A DNA stretch of 50,000 nucleotides from Prorocentrum cordatum (taxonomy: Eukaryota > Sar > Dinophyceae > Prorocentrales > Prorocentraceae), in NCBI GenBank assembly GCA_963575745.1, contig CAUYUJ010014205.1:197501-247500 (forward strand). The letters run 5' to 3'. This document shows positions 38,883 through 49,128 of the stretch, piece by piece. Position numbers and translations under genes: made by a program. Every line of letters starts with the position of its first letter. Position 1 is the first letter of the stretch. The notes beneath the pieces are model-generated. The model saw nothing but the letters and a program-made list of their open reading frames with translations. It did not search any database and was not told the DNA's origin.

Positions 38883-39060
38883 TCCTCCTCCTCCTCCTCC
38901 TCCTCCTCCTTGTCCTCCTTTTCCTCCTCCTCCTCCTCCTCCTCCTCCCTCCTCTCCCTCCTCCTCCTCCTCTCCCTCGTCCTCCTCATTTTCTTTTTTT
39001 TCCTCCTCCTCCTCTTCCTGTTCCTCCTCCTCCTCCCCCTCCGCCTCCCCCTTCCCGCTC
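38883..39060. repeat. CTC/TCC pyrimidine tract
   Basis: About 180 bases of imperfect CTC triplets with short T-runs. Confidence 0.9.
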
Positions 39061-40365
39061 CTGGTTAGCAAAATGTCCCAACGGACTACGTCCCCCCCCC
39101 GAGACTTCCGACGTCCAGCGAGCCCAGCCGCTGCGCCGCCGCAGGAGCTTGCGGCAGTTCTCCAGCGTCGTCAAGCGCTCTTACCGCCACGCATGCGAGT
39201 GCTCCCGCCAGGGCGCCACGCAGGCCAGGGCGGCGCGGCCACGGCCGCCGGCCCCGAGCCCCCCCCCCCGTTTCCCCAGGATAGTCAGGAAGGAAAAACA
39301 CACACACACACAAACACACACAGACACAATTAATCGTCGATCCCCCAGAAAATATGGGAAAATATGGGAGGTGGGGGGGAAGACAAAAACCGAGAAAGTA
39401 TGAGAAAATATCGGGAAACCTGGGATCTGTGTGTATTCATTTGTGTGTCCCTGGGCCCCTTCAGGGCGTTTTCCGATTCCGCCGGGCCGGTTCGAAGCGA
39501 TCGCCCAGTGTTCGACTCGATGGCATTCCGATGCGCGATTTTGATTTCGACATCGCCCGACCCGGCGCGGGACCGAATCGATGTGGCAGTTTTTGTTTTG
39601 TAGATTTCCTGTCGATCCGGCCCCGCTCAGGGTTCGGAGAAGCAGAAATCTGCTTTTTCCCCCCTGGCAGGAAGAGGGAAGAGGAAGAACCGGGCGACGA
39701 CAGGACGGAGGAGGAAAGAGTTCTTAGACGCACTGGGCTCCAGAAGCCTCGAGGGACCTTTGGAGATACTTTCGTTCCCCATCAGAATCCCGACGGCGTG
39801 ATTTGTGCCACAAAATGGATTCTTGGAGGGCTTGATTGGCCCTTTCCCAGCGGCCAGTCCTCATCCCGAGTACGTAGGTTTTTTACCGTCCCTGGGCCAG
39901 GCAAGCCCCCGTGAGCCGAGAATGGCCAAGAATTGTCCGTCGCCATTTTTCGCGACCCGAGGGAGTCTGGACCCATCCCTCGCCTCATCGGGCCGCCTAC
40001 CGACTCTGGCGAACCAGGGCGACCTTGCGCGCGGCGCTGAGGGGCCCAGAGGACCGAAAACCTCCTGGCAGTTCGACGTCATTCTGGATGTTTCGTTTCT
40101 CCATTTTGGAGGCCTTCTTCCTTCAGCACGGAGGCTCGATCGACCTCCGACGTGGAGATCTCTGATCCCGTAGGCTGGCGAGGGGTCGGCGCCACGGGAG
40201 CGCGCGGCGCAGGGAGGGTCTTGTGAGCCCCGGCGCTGGGACCAGCAAATTTTGGGCTCGTCGATTCTCTGGACAGGGCGGGGTGGGCATCTCCCTCGCT
40301 CTCTCGCCCGCTTCCTCCCTCCACCATCGCTCCTCGTCCTCTTCCTCTGAGACGCTAGGCCCTAG
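39061..40365. other. No gene firmly seen; CA repeat and one 186-residue frame
   Basis: An imperfect CA repeat lies at ~39,296-39,330. A plus frame at 39,354-39,914 is open for 186 residues (FDFDIARPGAGPNRCGSF, EEEEPGDDRTEEERVLR) but has no recognisable domain and may be chance in GC-rich DNA. The rest shows nothing. Confidence 0.3.
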
Positions 40366-40415
40366 GCCTCCTCCTCCTCCTTTTCCTCCTCCTCCTCTTC
40401 CTCCTCCTCCTCCTC
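40366..40415. repeat. (CTC)n microsatellite
   Basis: About 50 bases of CTC with TTT interruptions. Confidence 0.9.
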
Positions 40416-40757
40416 ATAGGTGGCTCCTGTGCGGCCCCCCTTCGCCCCCTGCAGCCGTTTGCCCGCGGGGGCGCGGCGGGGCGCGCCGCGATCAGGAGCC
40501 CCCAGCCCCTGGCGTTCACGCCAGGCGCGTGCGCGGCCGCCGGGGCGGCGGCGCGCCGTGGGCGGGAGGCTGGAGGCCGCGTTGGCCTTGCCTTGCCCGG
40601 GACGGCCATCTGGAGGTGCTGTCGTCGGAGGTCACCATCCCCAGGGTGGCACCGACGCCCGAGGAGGCGGCGCAGCACAGCAAGGCGCCTCCTGCGGCTC
40701 CACCGTGCGTCTGTGCTCCTGGACGAACATCACGGGTCGAGAGCGCAAGCGCGCTCT

Positions 40758-41723
40758 ATGGGCAAAGGTGCTGCTCGCACTCGAGATGATGAGGCCAAGA
40801 GTCACACACCGTCGGGGAGATGGGCATGCGTTGCCACTCGTCAATGCGGTTTCATGCGCAATTATCTTAATAATCCTCGGTGCTGGGCTTGCGGGCGGGA
40901 CAAGCAGGGGAGGCCAGATCCAAGTGGTGCCACCCCGCCTGGAGCCCGTCGCCAGCGTTCCTCGTCAGCGGGACGATGCAGTGCAGCAGCCAGTGATGAC
41001 ACAGGTGGGCCACAGCCTGCCCAAGCAGAGGTGGATGAGGTCACCACCGCCCGCCGTGCATTGGCAGCCCTGCGTCGGCTGCAGCTCGATGAGCAGTCGG
41101 ACCTTGTCCGCAGCGCGCGCAAGCAGCTGGCAGAGGCTGAGCAACGGCAGCGCTCGACCCTCACACCAGATGGCATGCTTCGTCGTGCTCTGGATCGCCT
41201 GGCTGCGAAGCAAAAAGAACATGATACACTTGCCAGTCATGTCAAGACGCTCAGCGACGACCTGTGCACCAAGCAGGCGGAGTTGGAGACTGCAGCCCAG
41301 GAGCTCGCCAGCATCCAGCTGGAGGTCGCGACGGCACGTGCGGCAGTCATGGCAGCAGGGCAGGCCCCGCCTGCAGGACCAGATGCCCTCGAGCTCGAGC
41401 AAGCGTTTGGGCGCCTACAGGGAGTGGTGGCAGCCGCGCCTGCTGCCGTCGGGGCTGGCAATGCAGCCACCATGCTAGACTCGCTCACCACCCACATGGC
41501 CGCCTTGCAGAGGGCTCTGGCAGCGCAGGGGCGGCTCGCGGCTGGCCAGGACGTGCCGCCGCCCGCTCCTCCTGCTCATGATCGTGCTGGAGGCGTGCCA
41601 GGAGGAGTCCACCCCTGGGACGATGCTCTCGAACAAGATGTTGCAGCCCCTTCCACTCCCGCAATTGGCCAGCAGCGTGCAGCAGCGACCCGCGGGGGAA
41701 GGTCCGCCTGGCTAGCGACCTGA
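40758..41723 (+). CDS. LINE-C ORF1, zinc ribbon plus coiled coil
   Basis: A 321-residue protein from ATG 40,758 (MGKGAARTRDDEAKS). The frame is open upstream to 40,593, but this ATG sits directly before the zinc segment, as in related proteins. Residues ~22-48 form a W-x-C ... C ... C-x2-C ribbon (RWACVATRQCGFMRN, RCWACGRDK), like small RNA- or protein-binding RanBP2-type fingers. A long Gln/Ala/Glu-rich helical region follows (RRALAALRRLQLDEQSDLV, LETAAQELASIQLEVATARA), a probable coiled coil that could trimerise. The C-terminus is Pro/Ala-rich. ORF1 proteins of LINEs coat element RNA. The frame is intact. Confidence 0.6.
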   Translation: MGKGAARTRDDEAKSHTPSGRWACVATRQCGFMRNYLNNPRCWACGRDKQGRPDPSGATPPGARRQRSSSAGRCSAAASDDTGGPQPAQAEVDEVTTARRALAALRRLQLDEQSDLVRSARKQLAEAEQRQRSTLTPDGMLRRALDRLAAKQKEHDTLASHVKTLSDDLCTKQAELETAAQELASIQLEVATARAAVMAAGQAPPAGPDALELEQAFGRLQGVVAAAPAAVGAGNAATMLDSLTTHMAALQRALAAQGRLAAGQDVPPPAPPAHDRAGGVPGGVHPWDDALEQDVAAPSTPAIGQQRAAATRGGRSAWLAT

Positions 41724-41728
41724 GCTGC

Positions 41729-43142
41729 ATGACGTTTGCTCGCTTCGGCATTGACATCGTCTTCGACGGCCAGCCGAGGTACACCTATTCTTCAGTCAAT
41801 AGTGATTCTCTTCAGCAGCAGGGGCCTATAACCACCTCAGGTGCCGGCGGCTACCAAGCACCTTATGAAGGTGGGGTTCCAGGGAGGCTGGTAGAAACAC
41901 CAACCGATACGACGGTTTCTTCTTCTATGTGGCATGTGTACCAAGCCGGTGGCGACCCAGACGGCATGCGTGACCTTGCAGCTTTGACACCTGGTGCGGC
42001 TTCGGAAGTGGACCTGGAGCATGTACCAGTTGAGCCAACGAACATCCTCTATACGTACGGCTTGCCGACTCAGTCTGCAGCTTTCAGTTACCGCCCTACG
42101 GCGAGCTCTCCGACTGTCCAGGTCGTCAACAGACAGGGAGATGCGGAAGATGGGCCTGCGCTTCGTCCACCAGAGGTACGCCTTCCCGATGAAATGGTTA
42201 GTCAGGAGGAGCCACCTGACTCACTCCCGCAGGTTGGTGATGCTGGTGTTGCTCCTGTGCGGATGCATCCTCCTCCTGACGTGGCCCGTCCCCTGTCCGT
42301 GGTTGGGCGCCGACCATGGAGGCGAGCCAAGAAAGGTGTTGCTGCCTCGGCCAAGGCCAACAAAGGTATCAAAATCGTCACCTTCAACTCCAGCGGCTGG
42401 CCACAGGCAAAGGACTTTCTTGCTTCCGTTGGTGCGGCTACTCTTGTCATGATTCAGGATCACAAACTGCGCGGTGATGCTCTTTGAAGGGCCCAGGAGT
42501 GGGCCGCGGCTAATGGTTGGAAACCTTTTCATGAGTGCGGCACTGCCAGTGGAGGCTCGATCTTCGAAGGGCGGCGTGGGTATATTTGTGCGTTCTCACG
42601 TTGGTGTGACAGCGCCTGCTGGTACGGCCTCACATGATATCATTCCAGGCCTCTGCGTTGCAGTTCACATTCATGCGGGACCCAGGCACGGGTTCCTCGC
42701 TGTGGCGCTGTTCACGGGGCAAGGATTGGGCCCTTCGAGTCACAATTATGACAAGGCTGCTGCGGTGGGAGAATTTCTATCATATCACAGGCTGCCGTAC
42801 ATGCAGGCAGCCGACTGGAATATGTCACCGTCAGATTTGAGTGATAGTGGTCTATGCGACAGACTTCGTGGCCGTTCGACAGCATGTGAGCAAGGCGCCT
42901 ATAGAGATCCCAAGACAGGTCGGGAGACCACTCTTGATTACTGGATGGCCTCTGACGCGATTGCTGCTGCGCTCAGTGAGCCGCGCCGAGTCGAGGAATT
43001 CCCGCCCAGGAACCACTATGCCATCATGGTCAAGCTGCAGGGCGGTGTCCGCGCGCACGCAGTCACAGTGCTGGCAGGACCACAGCCTTTGCCCGCCCTC
43101 CCCTGTCGTCAAGGAGATGAAGGATTGCGAGGAGCGCGATGA
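41729..43142 (+). pseudogene. LINE-C ORF2 N-terminus and EEP endonuclease, frameshifted
   Basis: Frame 41,729-42,487 carries an unassigned ~200-residue leader and then the endonuclease start IKIVTFNSSGWPQAKDFLAS and VMIQDHK. After a frame change near 42,490 the second frame (to 43,142) reads SKGGVGIFVRSHVGV, MQAADWNMSPSDL (D-x-N metal site), ETTLDYWMAS and PPRNHYAIMV. The usual catalytic S-D-H near the end reads R-N-H, so the last Asp is lost. Function: nicking of target DNA. Confidence 0.6.
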
Positions 43143-43144
43143 GG

Positions 43145-44231
43145 ATGGGGAGATCACCTTCGAGGTCCCACGGGGTGCACCAGTTATTTCTTGGGAGCAT
43201 TTCATGCGCGATGATGCAGCGCAGAAGTCTGGTGACCCCCGTGTCCATTATGATCGGCTTGCCGCTCTCCGTCGACAGTTGTATGATGGCGTCGAGGCTG
43301 AGCTCGCGCTTATCTGTTGCACGGAAGCTACTGAGGCACCTACGTACTTGGGCCGTGCAGCAGGCCCTAAGTATCGGCAGTCGACGACAGGTGGGGCCCT
43401 CGCTAGGTATCAACCTTCGGGCACCTCTTATTCTCGGGCGCTCAGATTCCCTGGGCCCCGCGTGCATGACGTTCGTCTTGCCATTCCTCGAGGGGCGGTT
43501 GCCTTTGATCGGGCCTGGTCTTTTCTACAGGACTTCAGTGAGGCTCGTCGTCGGGATGGCCGATTGCGTAAGGTAATACCACACGAGGTGTGCGCCATAG
43601 TGGTCCATTTGCTGGCCTCAACGTTTCGGGGGCCTCAACACTTCTGGGACCACCGCCTCCGATTCGCAGGGCTCTACCTCAGTCGACTGGCGGAACAGGG
43701 GGAACGCAGACTGGCCTCAGCTTGGTCGCATGTCTTTCGTCGATGGGTTCGGACCAGGCTTACGTCGCAGCCTGGACCTCTCCATCGTTGGACCCAGCCT
43801 CGCGGGTGGCTCCTCTCCCAGGTGGATACTTCCCTCGGGTCATCTATCTTGCCAGGAGACGTCGTCGAATCTCAGCGGGTATCCTGTGCAAACATCTGGG
43901 GAGCTCAGGATCATGAGGACCCCGCTCTCTGCAGGAGCCTCTTCCAGGAAGGGTTATCTGGGGATAACGCCCAGGAGTTGAGGCACCTCTGCGAGAATGG
44001 CCCTAGGCCCCCGCCACTCCAGATATCCCAACCACGCGCTGCTGCGCATCAATTTCCGCGACGCACAGCCCTAGGGGCCGATCGATTTAGGCCTCGTCAT
44101 TGGGCTTATGTATCTCATGGGGCTTTGGCTGCTCTTGGGCATCTACTGCATCTCTGTGAAGTCTTTGGGAACTGGCCAGACATCTTTCGGGCGGTGCATG
44201 CGGTGCTGTTGGCGAAGCCCCTGGGGGCTAC
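43145..44231 (+). pseudogene. LINE-C linker and RT fingers
   Basis: One long frame (open 42,841-44,316) reads a helical linker (VHYDRLAALRRQLYDGVEAE, SARWSH-like text) and then GADRFRPRHWAYVSHGALAA and WPDIFRAVHAVLLAKPLGA, the fingers that precede motif A in LINE RTs. It ends where the next frame takes over near 44,230. Confidence 0.55.
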
Positions 44232-45699
44232 ATGCCTATCGCATTATTGGCCTCGGTCTACAGGGTTTGGTCTAAGGCGCGCTTGTCTTGGGTGCGGACA
44301 TGGACCTCGCAGCTGAACAGGCCTTACATCGCCCTTGGGGCGCAGAGATCTACCACGGATGTTGCAGCCAGAGTCCTAGTCCAGAGCGAGGCTGGACCAC
44401 CGCCGACTGGCGATGAACATGCCTCTCTGCACGCCATCGTGGACATCGCCAAATGTTTTGATCAGGTGCCGTGGGACCGTGTGTTGGCTTCTGCAGCCGA
44501 CCAGGGATTCCCTGGCCAGTTAATGGCGTTGGCTTTCCGCATGTATTCCAGCTCCAAGAGGCCACTCTTGGATGGAGCGTTCTCGGCGACCACGTATGCG
44601 CGCAGAGGGATACTCCCAGGACATGTTCATTCTCCAATGTATCATGTTGGGGCCTTTCGGCTCCCTTTTCGCGCACACGGACGCGATAGGGCGTGCTCTC
44701 GACCTATATGCCGACGACATTACGGTCTCTATATATGGCCATGTTTCCAAGGTTTACAAGGGCTCCTTGAAGCTCCTGCGCATGCTTATTGCGGTCCTTA
44801 ATGGAGATGGTCTCCCTGCGGCACCCGAAAAAATGAAAGCGACGTCTAGTGTTCCTCGATTGGGGCGGGCCGTGTGCAACAAGCTTCGGGCCATGGGTTA
44901 CCGCTATTACCGCTATTCGACGGCGCGGGAGGCTCTTGGGATCGAGATTGGGTCGGGACGTCCCACCAAATATCCCAGGCTAAGGTCGAGGGTACGCAGC
45001 GCTCTCCGACGTGTGCCTAGGTTCCTTTCTGTTCGCCGCGCTGGTGCTGTTCCCACGCGGTCTGTGCGCCAGGCCGCCCCGCCCGCGGTGACGCACGGCG
45101 TAGGCGTGCCCGGTGCGCCACCACAGCTCGTTAACAAGATGCGCGCACTACTTCGTCATTCTTGGCATACGCCAGGTGGATCAACGTCTGCATGGGCCAC
45201 GTCTGATTTGCAAAGTTCCCTGTGCTCGGGCCCCCAGATTGTGGCATGGGCTTCTCCCATCCATCAGTGGGCGCTTCTTCGCAGGGATAGGGCAGTTCCT
45301 GAGGGCGTCTTGCAGCGAGCGTGGCGGAAGCATATGCAGATCGTTTATCGTGCCGAGCGCCCCTGGACGAAAGTCGCTGGCCCTGCAGGGGCCACCCTTC
45401 TGGCCCTGCGGGACCTGAAATGGAGTTCTACGGCCGCGCATGTTTTCGTGACGGGCCAGGGCGAGACGCTCAACCTTCACCAGAAAACTCCCTCCACGGT
45501 CCTCCATCTGGCTCGGGAGTCCTCTATTCGTCGTCTGTGGGAGCTCTGGTCAGCTCGCTCGCAAGGCTCCAGTGAGCCCATGCCCCCGAAGACCCCTGAG
45601 GGATATGGGATCGAGCCCATCATCAAGCTACTAGCCCACGAGGAGCTCCATGCCGAGGAGGACGATGGGGATATGTCAGTGGATGATGGGGGGGCTTGA
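44232..45699 (+). pseudogene. LINE-C reverse transcriptase palm and thumb
   Basis: Frame 44,232 reads LASVYRVWSKARLSWVRTW, motif A IVDIAKCFDQVPWDRV (Asp at 44,442) and motif B-like YARRGILPGHVHSPM. Frame 44,572 takes over and gives motif C LDLYADDITVSIYG (Asp-Asp at 44,713-44,718), then thumb and helical text to 45,699, ending in an acidic tail EEDDGDMSVDD. Catalytic residues are kept; one frameshift near 44,640 separates B from C. Confidence 0.65.
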
Positions 45700-46060
45700 T
45701 ACTGAACGTCTTGGGAGTCGGCCCAGGCATGATACGCCTAGCGGGGACCTATTGGGCACTACGTCATCTGGGAAGCCCACAGCAAAAGAGCCAGGTTTGG
45801 TCAGAGCTGCGGTGGCTGGGGGATGTGGACTCCTGCACGACTCAAGATGCATGGGTATTGCGATACCGACGAGTGCCCGCTCTGCCACGGTAGATCTTGC
45901 GATACGCATCACCTCGTGTCCGAGTGCGCGGCCTTGCAGCAAAAGAGAGAGGGGCACTTTGCATCGATCGATCTTCGTGGATTCCCGAGGTGTGCTAGAG
46001 GAGACTGGTTGTGGGCCCGCGGGCTTACTCCTAGGACCTACTTCCCTGCTCTCCCCCCGT
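45700..46060 (+). pseudogene. LINE-C zinc knuckle segment
   Basis: Frame 45,823 reads CDTDECPLCHGRSCDTHHLV followed by SEC. C-x2-C ... H-H-x4-C (45,874-45,926) matches the Cys/His knuckle that follows the RT in many dinoflagellate LINEs and resembles the one in LINE-B. Its flanks lie in a different frame from RT and RNase H. Confidence 0.5.
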
Positions 46061-47002
46061 GGACAGGTTGTCGAAACGGCTGTCTATGGAGTTCTACTTG
46101 GGCCTCTCCAGACTTCACCCAGAGCTGACATGTATGCCATCCTCCAGGCCCTCTCGGCCTGCCTCCCCCCTGTAACCATAGTTACTGATTATAAAGGGGT
46201 GATTGATGGCCTTGATAAGGGCCGGGCGTGGTGCACGGCGCCCCGTAGGACGAATGTTGACCTTTGGGAGAACCTCGGGGACAAGGCGGATGATCTTGGG
46301 GGCTCTCTGGTTGTTTCTTTCGGGCACTGCCGTGGCCACCAGCGTGGCCACAGCGAGCTCGCCAGAGGACCTCCACGCGGCTGGCAAAGAGGCGAGCACT
46401 GCTATGCGCATCGCGCAGAAGAGTCCCATTGCTTGCCTACGTTGGATCGTCTACGTTTTTGGGCGTCTTGGGGAAGCTGGCAGGACCCCGCGTACGACAG
46501 GGTAGCCCGCCGCCCCCGAAGGAAGCCCCAGGAACCCCCTCCCCCGACCGTTGCTGAACAGATGCGGCATGTCATGTCCCAGGTCCCTGGTCGTGCCATC
46601 CATAGGTGTATGTACTATAAGATTGGAGCTAAGACCACCCGTCGGATTGATAAGCTCCACTCGCTCTGCTGCGCTGCTCGCCTTCGGGCGTTGGAGGCTA
46701 CGTCTGTGCCCGTGCCTGTGCAGCTTCCGATGGTTGCGGATGGTGTTGGCCGCGTGTCTGAGGCTCTGCGGGCTGACCCTGTGCCTCCTGCCACTGGGGC
46801 CACTGTTGGAGCCGAGGTGCCTGACCCCCAGCCCCGACATGGAGCCCCAGCGGTGAAGGGCCTGGGCAGGACCGCGGGGGTGCTGACCTGGAGGCTGCTC
46901 ACGCTGGGAGAGACGACGGTCGCCGCCCTGCTCCTCCCTCCCCTGCCTTTGTCGACGTGTCGGACCTCGCTCGGTCGGCGTGTCGCCCCCGTCGTTCGTT
47001 GA
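46061..47002 (+). pseudogene. LINE-C RNase H and downstream region
   Basis: A frame open from 45,650 to 47,002 reads TAVYGVLLGPLQTSPRADMY, AILQALSACLPPVTIVTDYK and GVIDGLDKGRAWCT, then SFGHCRGHQR. This matches RNase H: an acidic residue in the DMYAILQAL helix (usually Glu, here Asp), Asp in TDYKG, and a His near the end. It would remove RNA from the cDNA hybrid. After ~46,400 the text is linker with VAEQMRHVMSQVPGRAIHRC and a Cys pair. The first strand with its Asp is not clearly seen. Confidence 0.5.
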
Positions 47003-47547
47003 GTCGGTTGCTTTCTTTCTCCGACGAGGGTGGTCGTCGCATTCGGCCACGTGTCTCTTTTGATCCCATAAGGCTTGCTCAGTCACCAGACCAGAGCAGG
47101 CTGGCGGGGGCCGTCCGTGACATTAGCTCCGTAGGATACCATCCAGAGAAGAGACGCCGCGTTGGAGACAAAGGGCTTAATTCAAGGCCCTCCCTTTCCT
47201 CTTCCACGATTCTCCGTTGCGCCGTGCCCAGCCAAGGATCCTGCGGGCGTTGCAAGAGGCCATCGGCTCTGGGTGGCGCCCTCCCAGGTGGCGTTGCGCA
47301 TATCCTGTGGGTTTTCACGACGGGCACAGCGGGGCATTTACTAACGGATTGTATTCCTTGCCAGCCTGGCTACTCGGCCTCAGAGAGGGCCAAGCGAAAC
47401 AGGAAACAGTTTCTCGCTGGCTTTCATCCAGCGGACGAAAGGCGCGCGGAGTCTAGACGGACCCCAGCGCCGCGGCCCCTCCTGCCCACGGATCCTGAAG
47501 TTCATTCGGTCAGGCTCCGACTTCCAGCGGTCGTATCGAGTCGCTAA
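47003..47547 (+). pseudogene. LINE-C C-terminal Cys segment
   Basis: The frame 46,957-47,547 ends with LLTDCIPCQPGYSASERAKR and NRKQFLAGFHPADERR. The latter resembles the R-x3-L-x-G-x-H-P close of LINE polyproteins of this type. In an overlapping frame Cys pairs precede it. This marks the likely end of ORF2. Confidence 0.4.
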
Positions 47548-47550
47548 TCC

Positions 47551-48129
47551 TTCTCTGGGGAGTGAGGGGCGGGGCCACGAGAGTGGAGCACCCTCCTGGC
47601 GTGCCCCCCGTGGACCTACAACTTCAATGCCCCCTCCTCCTCATCCTTCCTTTTTGGGCCTGCGTCAGCCCCGTGAACCTACGGTGGGGGATGGCGGCCT
47701 TACTGGCTCTTGATGTTTCGCTTGCGTCTCATCGTTCTTCTGCGCACGCCTGGCGCATGGTAACTTGCGCGGCGTCGCCAGTGCAGTGCCGTATCCGCCT
47801 CTTCCTCATCCTCCTCCTGCGTCATCCTCGGGCCCCGCCTTGTGGCCTCCGCGCGTTCCCTCAGCTCGGGCGAATCGTTTGCCGCCGCTGCCGCTATTCG
47901 CGCCTCCCCCCTCGTCGCTGCAGATCCTTCAGCGAGCGCGGCGTCGAGAGGGGGGGGAGGCCCCGGGGTCCCGGGCCGTGGTCGGTGACGACTTCACCCC
48001 TCTGACGCTGTGTTCCTACGTCTTCCTCCCTGCCCCCCCTCGCCCCCTCGCTCCTCCTCCTCCTTTTCCTCCTCTTCTTCGTCCTTTTCATCGAAGGCGC
48101 GCCGCTGGCTCACCTTGTAATTGAAAAGG
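47551..48129. other. No gene seen; Pro-rich frames
   Basis: Two overlapping plus frames are rich in Pro, Leu and Arg because of CTC/CCT bias. No recognisable domain; possibly the LINE-C 3' region. Confidence 0.35.
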
Positions 48130-48330
48130 GCGAGGGGGGGGGCTCGCAGAACCCCCCCCCCCTCCCCTTTCCCTCCATCAAAGGGGGGCGAGGGTGAGGA
48201 GGGAGTAGTCTGTAGTTCGTAGGGGGGGGGAATAGGGAGTAGCGACCCCCCCCCCCCGAGTAGTGAGTAGTGAGCGGGGGGTTCGACCCCCCCCCCCCTC
48301 CACCCACCCACCCCGCCCCACCCCTCCTTC
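48130..48330. repeat. Facing G-run and C-run hairpins
   Basis: Several runs of 8-13 C or G alternate, some around short loops (CCCCTTTCCCTCCATCAAAG near 48,163). The style resembles the cluster at 10,795-10,940. Confidence 0.65.
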
Positions 48331-48394
48331 GCGTCGAACGGGGGGCGGCCGGGGAGGAGACCTCTCCCGCAAGGGGGGTAGGTCTGTCTTCGGG

Positions 48395-48414
48395 ATAGTG
48401 AGTAGTGAGTAGTG

Positions 48415-48482
<68 letters not shown>

Positions 48483-49125
48483 TGAGTAGTGAGTAGTGAG
48501 AGGCGAAACAGATAGCAGCGAGTAGTGAGTAGTGAGACGTGAGTAGTGAGTAGTGCGCAGTGAGTAGTGAGTAGTGAGTTGGTAGTGAGTAGTGCGTAGC
48601 GGGGACTGGGTAGTGAATAGTGCGTACCGAGTGGGGAGTAGCGAGTAGTGAACAGTGAGTAGAGAGTCGGGCATTGTGAGTAGTGAGTAGTGAGGAGGGA
48701 GTAGTCTGTAGTTCGTAGTGAGTAGGGAATAGTGAGTAGCGAGTAGGGCGTAGCGAGTAGTGAGTAGTGAGTAGCGAGTAGCGAGTAGTGAGTAGGGGGT
48801 AGGGAGTAGTGAGTTGTGAGTAATGAGAAGTGAGAAGTGGGTAGTGAGTAGTGGGTAGTGCGTAGGGAGTAGCGAATTGAGAGTAGTGAGTATTGAGTAG
48901 TGAGTCGTGAGTTGTGAGTACTGAGTAGTGAGTAGTGACTAGTGACTAGCGCGTAGGGAGTAGGGAGTCGTGAGAAGTGAGTAGTGCGTAGTGGGTAGTG
49001 AATATTGCGTATCGGGTAGCGAGTAGGGAGTAGCGAGTAGTGCATATACTGTGTAAGGAGTCGGGAGTAGCGAGCAGCGGATAGTGAGTAGTGAGTTGTG
49101 GGCAGTGAGTAGTGGGTAGCGCTAG
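48395..49125. repeat. GTAGTGA heptamer array with an internal (GA)n run
   Basis: About 730 bases of imperfect GTAGTGA heptamers, interrupted by a pure GA run at 48,419-48,479. Heptamers drift to GTAGCGA, GTAGGGA and GTAGTGC. Long minus-strand frames with Thr-His-Tyr-Ser-Leu-Leu repeats are artefacts, because three heptamers equal seven codons. The array ends directly at the LINE-D fragment. Confidence 0.95.
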
Positions 49126-49128
49126 GAC

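Larger units (their letters stand above)
40758..47550 (+). mobile_element. LINE-C, non-LTR retrotransposon with RNase H, broken
   Basis: An intact ORF1 is followed by endonuclease, RT, a zinc knuckle, RNase H and a C-terminal Cys segment, all on the plus strand and in a coherent order. It is a different family from LINE-A: it has RNase H and lacks the C2H2 tail. At least six frame changes break the second ORF. Boundaries come from the first and last recognisable protein text; UTRs, poly(A) and target duplication were not identified. Confidence 0.75.

Noticed and set aside
40095-40112. Dinoflagellate spliced-leader relic (CCATTTTGG)
   Set aside because: Only nine bases match; the CCGTAG and CTCAAG ends of the leader are missing. 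No better match was noticed elsewhere in the window.
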